A stretch of DNA of 33,909 nucleotides from Streptomyces neyagawaensis (GTDB taxonomy: Bacteria; Actinomycetota; Actinomycetes; Streptomycetales; Streptomycetaceae), in assembly GCF_023516595.1 (NCBI RefSeq), contig NZ_JAMGBG010000021.1, positions 1 through 33,909 of the forward strand, in the 5' to 3' direction. Numbering within the stretch: position 1 is the first letter of the stretch; each line of letters begins with the position of its first letter. Below the pieces are notes generated by a model that saw nothing but the letters and a program-made list of their open reading frames with translations, had not been told where the DNA came from and did no database searches. Below, piece after piece: positions 23,007 to 30,088 of this stretch. The position numbers were made by a program, and so were the translations under genes.

Positions 23007-24050
23007 TCACTCCGCGCGCGGCGCCCCCGTCGAGCCCCGGACCATCAGTTCGCCCCGTACCGTCGCGATCCCCCCGTGCGGCGCTTCCTCGCGCCCCATC
23101 GCGATCCGTCCCGCACGCGCCCCGGCCTCCGTCAGCGGCAGCCGTACGGTCGTCAGCGCGGGCACCGCGTCGATGCTGAACGGGAGGTCGTCGAACCCGG
23201 CGACCGACACGTCGTCCGGGATGCGCAGGCCGGAGTCGCGCAGCGCCGCGCACGCGCCCAGCGCGACCGTGTCGTTCGCGGCGACGACCGCCGTCAGCGT
23301 CGGGTCGCGCCGCAGCAGCTCCAGCGTCGCCTCGTACCCGGAGAGCCGGTCGTACCGTCCGTACACGGTCCGTCTGGCGTCGTCCTCGATACCGGCCGCC
23401 GCCAGCGCGGCCCGGTGCCCCTCCAGACGGTGCCGGGTCGTGGTCCGTTCCTCGGGTCCGGCGATGTACCCGAGCCGCCGATGCCCCAGTCCGATCAGAT
23501 GCTCGGTGAGCAGCTGTCCGCCGCCCCGGTTGTCGAAGGTGATCGCGATCGCCTCGGGTGTGGGCGGCCGTCCGCACAGCACGACCCGTGTCCCGGCCTC
23601 CGCCAGCTTCCGCAGCTTGTGCCCGACGGCGTTCAGGTGCGCGGGATTCTCGATCGCCCCACCGGTCAGTACGACGGCCGCGGCCCGCTGCCGCTGCAAC
23701 AGCGTGAGATACGTCAGCTCACGCTCCGGGGAGCCGCCCGTGTTGCACACCACGGCCAGCCGCTCCCCGCCCGCGCGCCCGCCCGGCCCGCCGATCTCGT
23801 TCTGGATGGCGCTGGCCATGATCCCGAAGAAGGGGTCGGCGATGTCGTTCACCAGGATGCCGACGAGGTCGGAGGTGGCGGCGGCGAGGGCGCTGGCGGG
23901 CCCGTTCAGGACGTAGTCCAGCTCGTCGACGGCCTTGAGCACCCGCTCCCGTGTGGACGCGGCCACCGGATAGTTCCCGTTGAGCACCCGGGAGACGGTC
24001 GCGGGCGACACCTGCGCACGGGCCGCCACGTCCGCCAGGGTCACTGTCAT
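23007..24050 (-). CDS. LacI family transcriptional regulator
   Basis: This encodes 347 residues. The N-terminal helix-turn-helix VTLADVAARAQVSPATVSRVLNG (kept here as LADVAARA and SPATVSRVLN) with the hinge region (about 48-60) is classical LacI. The ligand-binding domain (about 62-340) follows with the usual VGILVNDIADPFF, LTEHLIGLGHRRLGYIAG, and VAGFDDLPFS motifs. ATG 24050 is preceded by GGAGG. The gene is divergent from the sugar operon at 24369, and a typical LacI half-palindrome AAGCGCTT lies at 24256-24263 between them. The protein is therefore probably the operon's repressor, released by a sugar or pathway intermediate. The inducer is unknown. Confidence 0.9.
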   Translation of the reverse strand: MTVTLADVAARAQVSPATVSRVLNGNYPVAASTRERVLKAVDELDYVLNGPASALAAATSDLVGILVNDIADPFFGIMASAIQNEIGGPGGRAGGERLAVVCNTGGSPERELTYLTLLQRQRAAAVVLTGGAIENPAHLNAVGHKLRKLAEAGTRVVLCGRPPTPEAIAITFDNRGGGQLLTEHLIGLGHRRLGYIAGPEERTTTRHRLEGHRAALAAAGIEDDARRTVYGRYDRLSGYEATLELLRRDPTLTAVVAANDTVALGACAALRDSGLRIPDDVSVAGFDDLPFSIDAVPALTTVRLPLTEAGARAGRIAMGREEAPHGGIATVRGELMVRGSTGAPRAE

Positions 24051-24212
24051 CGTTTACTCGCCTCCGGTGAGCGTCTCGTTCGGGTCGTCGTGAGCCGGGC
24101 GGCTCGTCCAGTGGGTCGGACGGCCCCTGGACGGGGCGGCGCGGCTCGTTCGGGGAACCATACGACCGCGATCACCGTTCGCCCCCTCGAACAACTCGAA
24201 CCCCCTACGGTC

Positions 24213-24242
24213 TTGTCCGGACCGCTGCTCAGAGGCTAGCTT
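24213..24242 (+). promoter_or_regulatory. Candidate promoter of the sugar operon
   Basis: TTGTCC (24213-24218), an 18-base spacer and TAGCTT (24237-24242). It would start transcription near 24250, so the AAGCGCTT operator overlaps the first transcribed bases, a good arrangement for repression. The region is relatively A+T-rich for this genome. Confidence 0.4.
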
Positions 24243-24253
24243 CTCACTAGATA

Positions 24254-24267
24254 GAAAGCGCTTGCTG
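24254..24267. promoter_or_regulatory. LacI-type operator
   Basis: GAAAGCGCTTGCTG contains the CG-centred palindrome AAGCGCTT, the half-site pattern favoured by LacI family proteins. It lies between the divergent lacI and Gfo/Idh/MocA genes, 105 bases before the operon start. Confidence 0.6.
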
Positions 24268-24368
24268 TCACGCTCACCTCTTCACGGGTCCCCGGGCGTA
24301 CGCGGCGCCGGACGCGTACGCACCAGAACGAACAAGTCAGCGACGCAGACAACACGAAGGGATCGGCC

Positions 24369-25520
24369 GTGACACGCAAGACCGTACGGATCGCCATGAA
24401 CGGCGTGACGGGGCGCATGGGGTACCGCCAGCACCTCGTCCGCTCGATCCTCGCCCTCCGCGAGCAGGGCGGACTCGACCTCGGCGACGGCACAGTCCTG
24501 TGGCCCGAGCCGATCCTCGTCGGCCGGCGTGAGCACGCGCTGAAGGCGATGGCCGAGCAGCACGGCCTGGAACACTGGTCCACGGACGTGGACGCGGTCC
24601 TCGCCGACGACACGGTGGACATCTACTTCGACGCCCAGGTCACCTCCGCCCGCGAGGAGGCCCTGAAGAAGGCGATCGCGGCCGGCAAGCACATCTACAC
24701 GGAGAAGCCCACGGCCACGGGCCTGGAGGGCGCCCTGGAGCTGGCCCGCCTCGCCCACGCCGTCGGCATCAAGCACGGCGTCGTCCAGGACAAGCTGTTC
24801 CTGCCCGGCCTGCTGAAGCTGAAGAGGCTCATCGACGGCGGCTTCTTCGGCCGCATCCTCTCCATCCGCGGCGAGTTCGGCTACTGGGTCTTCGAGGGCG
24901 ACTGGCAGGAGGCCCAGCGCCCCTCCTGGAACTACCGCGCGGAGGACGGCGGCGGCATCGTCGTCGACATGTTCCCGCACTGGGAGTACGTGCTCCACGA
25001 GCTGTTCGGCCGCGTGAAGTCCGTGCAGGCCCTCACCGCCACCCACATCCCGCAGCGCTGGGACGAGCAGGACAAGCCGTACGACGCCACGGCCGACGAC
25101 GCCGCGTACGGGATCTTCGAGCTGGACGGCGGCGCGATCGCCCAGATCAACTCCTCCTGGGCCGTGCGCGTCAACCGTGACGAGCTGGTGGAGTTCCAGG
25201 TCGACGGCACGGAGGGCTCGGCGGTCGCGGGCCTGCGCAACTGCCGCGTCCAGCACCGCAGCGCCACCCCGAAGCCGGTGTGGAACCCCGACATCCCCGC
25301 CACCTACTCGTTCCGCGACCAGTGGCAGGAGGTCCCCGACAACGCCGAGTTCGACAACGGCTTCAAGGCGCAGTGGGAGCTGTTCCTCAAGCACGTGTAC
25401 GCCGACGCGCCCTACCACTGGGACCTGCTGGCCGGCGCCCGCGGCGTCCAGCTCGCCGAGCTGGGCCTGAAGTCCTCGGCCGAGGGCCGCCGCCTCGACG
25501 TACCGGAGATCCAGCTGTGA
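24369..25520 (+). CDS. Gfo/Idh/MocA family NAD(P)-dependent oxidoreductase
   Basis: This encodes 383 residues. The Rossmann start is MNGVTGRMGYR (about 10-20), with G-x-T-G-x-M-G resembling dihydrodipicolinate reductase. The family hallmark EKP is at 112-114 (YTEKPTATG). The C-terminal half (about 140-360) is the alpha/beta substrate domain with conserved GGGIVVDMFPHWEYVLHELFG containing a likely His/Asp active-site pair (MFPHWEY). Members oxidise a sugar, inositol or glycoside hydroxyl to a ketone. GTG 24369 is preceded by GAAGGGA. It is the first gene of a three-gene operon, and its stop overlaps the next start by 4 bases. Regulation is probably by the divergent LacI protein. Substrate unknown. 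Confidence 0.92.
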   Translation: MTRKTVRIAMNGVTGRMGYRQHLVRSILALREQGGLDLGDGTVLWPEPILVGRREHALKAMAEQHGLEHWSTDVDAVLADDTVDIYFDAQVTSAREEALKKAIAAGKHIYTEKPTATGLEGALELARLAHAVGIKHGVVQDKLFLPGLLKLKRLIDGGFFGRILSIRGEFGYWVFEGDWQEAQRPSWNYRAEDGGGIVVDMFPHWEYVLHELFGRVKSVQALTATHIPQRWDEQDKPYDATADDAAYGIFELDGGAIAQINSSWAVRVNRDELVEFQVDGTEGSAVAGLRNCRVQHRSATPKPVWNPDIPATYSFRDQWQEVPDNAEFDNGFKAQWELFLKHVYADAPYHWDLLAGARGVQLAELGLKSSAEGRRLDVPEIQL

Positions 25521-26671
25521 CGATCCGACTCCCCGACGGCGCGGGCGGGCTGAAGACCTACACCCCCCGCCCCGAACCCCTGGCCCTGACGACGGGCGCC
25601 CCCTTCACCTTCCGCACGGTCTTCTCGGCGGCGCACGTCGTCGCCGACCCCTTCGCCGACGTGTCCCCGGACTCCCCGGCGGCCGTCGACTGGGAGGCGA
25701 CCCTCGCCTTCCGCCGCCACCTGTGGTCGCACGGGCTCGGCGTCGCCGAGGCGATGGACACCGCCCAGCGCGGCATGGGCCTCGACTGGGCGGGCGCGGC
25801 GGAGCTGATCCGCCGCAGCGCGGCCGAGGCGAAGGCGGTCGGCGGCCGGATCGCCTGCGGTGTGGGCACCGACCAGCTCGTGGGCCCGGCCTCCCTGCCG
25901 GAGATCCGCAAGGCGTACGAGGAGCAGCTGGCGCTCGTCGAGGAGTCGGGCGCCCAGGCGATCCTGATGGCCTCGCGGGCACTCGCCGCCGCCGCGCAGG
26001 GCCCCGAGGACTACCTGGAGGTCTACGGCCACCTGCTGCGCCAGGCCGCCGAGCCGGTCGTCCTGCACTGGCTGGGCCCCATGTTCGACCCGGCGCTGGA
26101 GGGCTACTGGGGCTCGTCCGACCTGGACGCGGCCACGGAGACCTTCCTGGAGGTCATCGCGGCCCACCCGGACAAGGTCGACGGCATCAAGGTCTCGCTC
26201 CTGGACGCCCAGCGGGAGATCGACATCCGCCGCAGGCTCCCGAGCGGGGTCCGCTGCTACACGGGTGACGACTTCAACTACCCCGAGCTGATCGCGGGCG
26301 ACGAGAAGGGCTTCAGCCACGCCCTCCTCGGCATCTTCGACCCGCTGGGCCCGCTGGCGGCGGAGGCGGTCCGCGTCCTCGACACGGGCGACGTGAAGGG
26401 CTTCCGCGCACTTCTGGACCCGACCGTCGAGTTGTCCCGCCACCTCTTCCAGACCCCGACCCGCTTCTACAAGACGGGCGTGGTGTTCCTGGCGTGGCTG
26501 TCGGGCCACCAGGAGCACTTCACGATGGTCGGCGGCCTCCAGTCGGCCCGCTCCCTCCCGCACTTCGCGCGGGCGTACGAACTCGCCGACGGCCTGGGCC
26601 TGTTCCCGGACCCGGCGCTGGCGGAGACCCGGATGAAGAACCTCCTGGCGGTGTACGGGGTGACCCAGTGA
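25517..26671 (+). CDS. Dihydrodipicolinate synthase-like TIM barrel (DUF993 family)
   Basis: This encodes 384 residues of the DUF993 group, distant relatives of class I aldolases of the DapA/NanA superfamily. Recognisable parts are FRRHLWSHGLGVAEAMDTAQRG (kept as WSHGLGVAEAMDTAQ, about 71-85), GVGTDQL, VVLHWLGPMFDP, and VDGIKVSLLD, where Lys225 is the candidate Schiff-base residue. YTGDDFNYPEL and FYKTGVVFLAWLSGHQEHFTM (kept as GHQEHFTM) follow. An aldol or retro-aldol cleavage of a keto sugar is the likely reaction, but no member is characterised to my knowledge. The GTG start overlaps the previous stop (GTGA), so translation is coupled. The same overlap links the next gene. Confidence 0.88.
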   Translation: MTIRLPDGAGGLKTYTPRPEPLALTTGAPFTFRTVFSAAHVVADPFADVSPDSPAAVDWEATLAFRRHLWSHGLGVAEAMDTAQRGMGLDWAGAAELIRRSAAEAKAVGGRIACGVGTDQLVGPASLPEIRKAYEEQLALVEESGAQAILMASRALAAAAQGPEDYLEVYGHLLRQAAEPVVLHWLGPMFDPALEGYWGSSDLDAATETFLEVIAAHPDKVDGIKVSLLDAQREIDIRRRLPSGVRCYTGDDFNYPELIAGDEKGFSHALLGIFDPLGPLAAEAVRVLDTGDVKGFRALLDPTVELSRHLFQTPTRFYKTGVVFLAWLSGHQEHFTMVGGLQSARSLPHFARAYELADGLGLFPDPALAETRMKNLLAVYGVTQ

Positions 26672-27507
26672 GCGCGAGTACCGGACTGGAACGCTTCTCC
26701 ATCAACCAGATGACGGTGAAGCAGCTGTCGATGCCGGACCTGGTCGCCGGCTGCGTGGAGCTGGGCATCCCCGGCGTGGGCCTCTGGCGCGAGCCGGTGG
26801 CCGAGTTCGGCCTGGAGGCGACGGCCAAGCTGGTCCGCGACGCGGGCCTGACGGTCACGACCCTCTGCCGGGGCGGCTTCTTCACGGCGATCGACCCGGC
26901 CGAGCGGGCGACGGCCCTCGCCGACAACCGCAAGGCGATCGACGAGGCGGCCACGCTCGGCACGGACACGCTGGTCCTGGTCTCGGGCGGTCTCCCGCAG
27001 GGCTCGAAGGACCTCCACGGGGCGCGGGAGCGCATCGCGGACGCCCTGTCCGAACTGGGCCCGTACGCGGCGTCGAACGGCGTCCGCCTCGCCATCGAGC
27101 CGCTGCACCCGATGTTCGCCTCGGACCGCTGCGTGGTGTCGACGCTCTCGCAGGCCCTGGACATCGCGGAACGCTTCCCGGCGGACCAGGTGGGCGTGAC
27201 GGTCGACACGTACCACATCTGGTGGGACGACACGGCCCCCGCGGCGATCGCCCGCGCGGGCGCCGGCGGCCGCATCCACACGTTCCAGCTCGCCGACTGG
27301 ATCACCCCGCTCCCGGCGGGCGTCCTGACCGGCCGCGGCCAGATCGGCGACGGCGCGATCGACATGCGGGAGTGGAAGGGTTACGTGGAGGCCGCGGGCT
27401 ACACGGGCCCCATCGAGGTCGAGCTGTTCAACGACGAGCTGTGGGCGGGCGACGGGCGCGCGCTGCTCGCGCAGACGGCGCAGCGGTTCGTGGAACACGC
27501 GGGCTGA
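26668..27507 (+). CDS. Sugar phosphate isomerase/epimerase family protein
   Basis: This encodes 279 residues, a xylose-isomerase-like TIM barrel. Visible family motifs include FSINQMTVK at the first strand, IPGVGLWREPV, LTVTTLCRGGFF, LVLVSGGLPQGSKDL, AIEPLHPMF (metal-binding Glu), VGVTVDTYHIWWD (metal-binding Asp and His), IHTFQLADW and GPIEVELFND (metal-binding Glu). The whole metal site is present. In related pathways such enzymes isomerise or cleave keto-sugar products of Gfo/Idh/MocA dehydrogenases. The start GTG overlaps the DUF993 stop by 4 bases. A long hairpin terminator lies 5 bases after the stop codon, closing the operon. It is not closely similar to the TIM-barrel gene at 17266. 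Confidence 0.9.
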   Translation: MSASTGLERFSINQMTVKQLSMPDLVAGCVELGIPGVGLWREPVAEFGLEATAKLVRDAGLTVTTLCRGGFFTAIDPAERATALADNRKAIDEAATLGTDTLVLVSGGLPQGSKDLHGARERIADALSELGPYAASNGVRLAIEPLHPMFASDRCVVSTLSQALDIAERFPADQVGVTVDTYHIWWDDTAPAAIARAGAGGRIHTFQLADWITPLPAGVLTGRGQIGDGAIDMREWKGYVEAAGYTGPIEVELFNDELWAGDGRALLAQTAQRFVEHAG

Positions 27508-27512
27508 AGCGG

Positions 27513-27566
27513 GCCGCCGTTCGGTTCCCGGGGACACGGAGAAGACCCCGGGGACCGAACGGCGGC
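27513..27566 (+). terminator. Strong intrinsic terminator of the sugar operon
   Basis: GCCGCCGTTCGG (27513-27524) and the following bases to 27533 pair with 27546-27566 (CCCCGGGGACCGAACGGCGGC minus one base) in a stem of about 21 bp with one mismatch and a 12-base loop. It starts five bases after the operon's last stop codon. Confidence 0.85.
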
Positions 27567-27602
27567 GCCACGCGAATGTGGCGGGGCCGGCGCGACCCCG
27601 GA

Positions 27603-27998
27603 TCAGACCTGCCTGACGTCGACCTGCTTGCCGCAGAGCGGCTTGAGGTCGTCGAGGTCGGAGGTGAGTACGGTGACGGGGGGCCGGGCCGCGCGAGCGG
27701 TGGCGGCGACGATCGCGTCCAGGGCGTACTTGTGTCCGCCGGTCCTCCCGCTGTGCTTCATCCGTGCGAGGGCCTCCTGGGCGGTGTCCTTGGTGACCGG
27801 CTCCACCACCAGCCTGGAGAGGGCCCAGGCGAGGCGGGCCGTGTGGACACCCTGCGGGTCGGCTTCGACGATCGTTGCCGCGCTGGTGATCACCCGCACG
27901 TCACGCTTGCGTGCGGCGGCGAGCCTGGCGGTCATGGTGCGGTCGGCCCGCAGATAGAGGGAGAGGGCCTCGCTGTCGAGAACCCAGGTGCCGCTCAT
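27603..27998 (-). CDS. PIN-domain toxin, VapC-like
   Basis: This encodes 131 residues of a PIN-domain RNase. The acidic residues expected to bind Mg/Mn are present: Asp8 (WVLDSEAL), Glu45 (ATIVEADP), Asp94 (ALDAIVAATA) and Asp114 (LTSDLDDLK), so the nuclease looks intact. VapC toxins cut tRNA or rRNA and stop growth when unbound by antitoxin. The ATG overlaps the stop of the upstream antitoxin gene (ATGA), the normal order for vapBC. The gene ends about 37 bases from the sugar operon terminator, which also faces it. Confidence 0.88.
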   Translation of the reverse strand: MSGTWVLDSEALSLYLRADRTMTARLAAARKRDVRVITSAATIVEADPQGVHTARLAWALSRLVVEPVTKDTAQEALARMKHSGRTGGHKYALDAIVAATARAARPPVTVLTSDLDDLKPLCGKQVDVRQV

Positions 27999-28270
27999 GC
28001 CACGGCCCGGTCGCCTTGGCCATCACCGAACATCTCGCGTTCGGCCGCGTCGATCTCCTCCGGGGTGAGGGGGCCGTGGAGCTCCTCGTTCGCGGCGATC
28101 AGTTCGTCGAGCTGGTCGCGCTCGATCTGGCGCTGGACAGCGGCTTCCACGTACGCGGAGATGCCGCGCTTGCCGACCCTGGTCCGGACGGCCGCGATGG
28201 TGCCCTCGTGGACGGAGACGGACACGGATTTCGTGGGCCCCTCACCGGGCCCGTAGGCGTGCTCACTCAC
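27995..28270 (-). CDS. Ribbon-helix-helix-type antitoxin of the PIN toxin
   Basis: This encodes 91 residues. KSVSVSVHEGTIAAVRTRVG (about 14-33) fits the beta-strand plus first helix of a CopG/RHH-like DNA-binding domain, and ISAYVEAAVQRQIERDQ is the second helix. The acidic C-terminal part (LIAANEELHGPLTPEEIDAAEREMF, split around LHGPLTPEE) would wrap the toxin. It is directly upstream of the PIN gene with a 4-base overlap. GTG 28270 is the only sensible start, and an inverted repeat TCTAA/TTAGA just upstream is a candidate autoregulatory site. The RHH assignment rests on the size, pattern and partner rather than a strict motif. Confidence 0.8.
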   Translation of the reverse strand: MSEHAYGPGEGPTKSVSVSVHEGTIAAVRTRVGKRGISAYVEAAVQRQIERDQLDELIAANEELHGPLTPEEIDAAEREMFGDGQGDRAVA

Positions 28271-28278
28271 GGCCCCAA

Positions 28279-28299
28279 TCTAACAAAACTTCTATTAGA
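28279..28299 (-). promoter_or_regulatory. A+T-rich inverted repeat before the antitoxin gene
   Basis: TCTAA (28279-28283) and TTAGA (28295-28299) flank an A+T-rich 11 bases, a striking dip in this G+C-rich window. On the minus strand it also offers TAGATT as a -10 hexamer six bases before the GTG. It overlaps the TAA stop of the DUF397 gene. Confidence 0.4.
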
Positions 28300-28561
28300 A
28301 CGTGCGGCCGGAGCTGCGGCGCTGGGCCGAGTGGCAGACGAATTCTGTCCAGGCGGCGGGGGAGAGGGTGAGGGTGGGGCCGGTGGGGTTTTTGGAGTCG
28401 CGGACGTGGATGGTGTGGGGGGTGGTGGCTATTTCGACGCAGTCACCGTCGCCGCTGCTGCTGTAGCTCGACTTGCGCCAGGAGAGGGCGACCTCTACGC
28501 AGTCGTCGCCGTCGCCGCTGCTGTAGCTGCTTTTGAACCAGGACAGTTCGCTGGTGCTCAT
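28295..28561 (-). CDS. DUF397 protein with duplicated N-terminal motif
   Basis: This encodes 88 residues. DUF397 proteins are usually 60-70 residues with one W-x-KSSYS...CVE motif. Here the motif occurs twice: SWFKSSYSSGDGDDCVEVA (residues 7-25) and SWRKSSYSSSGDGDCVEIA (27-45). These are followed by the normal second half (VRDSKNPTGPTLTLSPAAW, EFV). DUF397 genes generally sit next to WhiJ-type regulators, as here: the ATG overlaps the stop of the XRE gene by 4 bases (ATGA). The biochemical role is not known; the genetics of whiJ and abaA loci link such proteins to development and antibiotic control. The C-terminal HSAQRRSSGRTF looks like a small extension. Confidence 0.9.
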   Translation of the reverse strand: MSTSELSWFKSSYSSGDGDDCVEVALSWRKSSYSSSGDGDCVEIATTPHTIHVRDSKNPTGPTLTLSPAAWTEFVCHSAQRRSSGRTF

Positions 28562-29409
28562 AGGTCCCCTCGCATCCGCTGCAACAGGCTCACCGAGTCC
28601 GGGATAGTCAGTGCCTGTGAACGCATCCTGGCATACCGGCTTTGCAGGATGCTGATCTCCTTCGCGTCGACGACCAGCATCCCGCCACGCTGGCCTTCGC
28701 AGTAGGCGAACCAGCGGTTCTCGGGGGTCTCAAGCAACCGGATGGGACCAGCCAGCCCGGCATGTGACTCGCGGAGGAGGGGCATGACCTGGATCTCCAC
28801 GTTCCGCTGATCGGCGATCTTCAGCACGTGGTCGAGGAGTTCACGTGTGACTTCGCCTCCTCCCGTCTGCCGCAGAAACAGCTGCTCTTCCAGGATGAAG
28901 CTGAACGCCGTGTTCGGCCGCTCCCGCAACAGCCGCTGTCGTTCCGCCCGAGCCGTCCACTGCGCCTCGATCTCGTCGTCGGTCAGGAGCGGCAGCCGAT
29001 CCTCGAACAGAGCCCTCGCGTACGCCTCCGACTGCAACAAGCCCGGAATCATGCGGCACTCGTACGTGTAAAGGGTGATCGCCGTCGCCTCCAACCGCGC
29101 CCACTTCCGGAACCACGCCGCCAATCCCGGCTGGCGCCCCAGGTGCTGTGCCGCCGCGAGCAGCGCCCGCGTCCCTCCCAGCGCCCGGTCGACCCCCTCC
29201 ACGAACGCCGTGTCCGGCATGCGGCGGCCCTGTTCCACTGAGGCCACCATGTGCTTGGAGTAGCCGATGGACTCGGCCAACTGCTCCCGGCCCAGGCCCG
29301 CGTGCTCGCGCAGGGCCTGGACCATCGCTCCGAACGTCCGCAGACTGTCGGAGACTTCCGGCTCGCCGCTCCCGCCCAGTACCGCCACATCGCTGCTGTC
29401 GGCCCCCAT
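28558..29409 (-). CDS. WhiJ-like XRE regulator with DUF5753 domain
   Basis: This encodes 283 residues. Residues about 25-80 form an XRE helix-turn-helix (FGAMVQALREHAGLGREQLAE, split as REQLAESIGYSKHMVASVEQG). The rest (about 95-283) is DUF5753, with the typical YECRMIPGLLQSEAYARAL motif and a conserved C-terminal section. Such proteins are the regulatory member of the WhiJ/AbaA-type gene sets common in Streptomyces. ATG 29409 is preceded by GGGAGGTGG, which decides the start over an upstream ATG 12 codons earlier. It is upstream of, and coupled with, the DUF397 gene and divergent from the GHKL ATPase at 29568. The DNA between holds a 9-bp inverted repeat that may be its operator. The ligand or target genes are not known. 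Confidence 0.9.
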   Translation of the reverse strand: MGADSSDVAVLGGSGEPEVSDSLRTFGAMVQALREHAGLGREQLAESIGYSKHMVASVEQGRRMPDTAFVEGVDRALGGTRALLAAAQHLGRQPGLAAWFRKWARLEATAITLYTYECRMIPGLLQSEAYARALFEDRLPLLTDDEIEAQWTARAERQRLLRERPNTAFSFILEEQLFLRQTGGGEVTRELLDHVLKIADQRNVEIQVMPLLRESHAGLAGPIRLLETPENRWFAYCEGQRGGMLVVDAKEISILQSRYARMRSQALTIPDSVSLLQRMRGDL

Positions 29410-29497
29410 CGGCCACCTCCCGCGCGCCCGCCCACCAGACCACACCGCTCAACGCACATCGTCACGTCACGTCACCAATACTGTCCAGCGAGTCACG

Positions 29498-29520
29498 GCG
29501 TACGCTGCGTGAGCGTACGC
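29498..29520. promoter_or_regulatory. Perfect 9-bp inverted repeat between XRE and ATPase genes
   Basis: GCGTACGCT and AGCGTACGC flank GCGTG (23 bases). It sits in the 158-base divergent gap, about 48 bases before the ATPase start and 89 before the regulator start. It is a candidate binding site of the adjacent regulator. Confidence 0.5.
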
Positions 29521-29567
29521 GGCGTTCCGGTGGCCAAACGGCCCCAGCCGCGGCCAGATTGTTGGGC

Positions 29568-30068
29568 ATGACCGCACCGCCCGCTGCTCGACGCACTGCC
29601 ACGGCGCCCTCGTTCACGCGCCGCTTCAGCTCGACCCCGCTCGGCGCCCGTCTCGCGAGACGCACGACGCTGACCGCCCTGAACGCCTGGGGCATCCCGT
29701 ACGGCTCCGACGTCTCCGAGCGCGCGGCCGTCGTCGTCGCGGAACTCGCGGCGAACGCGGTGACCCACGGCCGCGTGCCCGGACGGGACTTTGAGCTGCG
29801 CCTGTCCCTGCCCACCGGCTCGCTCCGCATCGAGGTCACCGACACACGGGGCGACGGCCGGCCACCGGACCCCGGTGCCGTACGCGCCGCCGGTCCGCTG
29901 GACGAGTCGGGGCGGGGGATGGCGCTCGTCGAGGCGCTGGCCGACCGGTGGGAGGTCCGGGAGCGGACGCCGCCCGGCAAGACCGTGCTGGTGGAGATCG
30001 ACGTACCGGGCTGGCTGGCGTTGATGCGGCGGCTGGCGGTGGCGAGGCCGCCGAAGAGACGCAGTTAG
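29568..30068 (+). CDS. GHKL ATPase, anti-sigma-like regulatory kinase
   Basis: This encodes 166 residues of the HATPase_c_2 family (RsbW/SpoIIAB-like serine kinases and anti-sigma factors). The N box ELAANAVTHG (59-68, with Glu59, Asn63 and His67), the G1 box IEVTDTRGDG (Asp92) and the G2 box ESGRGMALVEALADRW are all present, so ATP binding is likely. The C-terminus ends in a basic tail. Streptomyces has dozens of such genes next to XRE/DUF397 pairs, and this one is divergent from such a pair. ATG 29568 has no strong ribosome site and may be leaderless. The partner sigma factor is unknown. A truncated relative lies at 32228-32466. Confidence 0.85.
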   Translation: MTAPPAARRTATAPSFTRRFSSTPLGARLARRTTLTALNAWGIPYGSDVSERAAVVVAELAANAVTHGRVPGRDFELRLSLPTGSLRIEVTDTRGDGRPPDPGAVRAAGPLDESGRGMALVEALADRWEVRERTPPGKTVLVEIDVPGWLALMRRLAVARPPKRRS

Positions 30069-30088
30069 AGAGCGCCGCCGCATGCCTG

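Noticed and set aside
22636..23916. 426-codon plus-strand frame between csbD and lacI
   Set aside because: It would run through nearly the whole lacI gene antisense, has no ribosome site and is an Ala/Pro-rich repeat. The LacI reading is certain.
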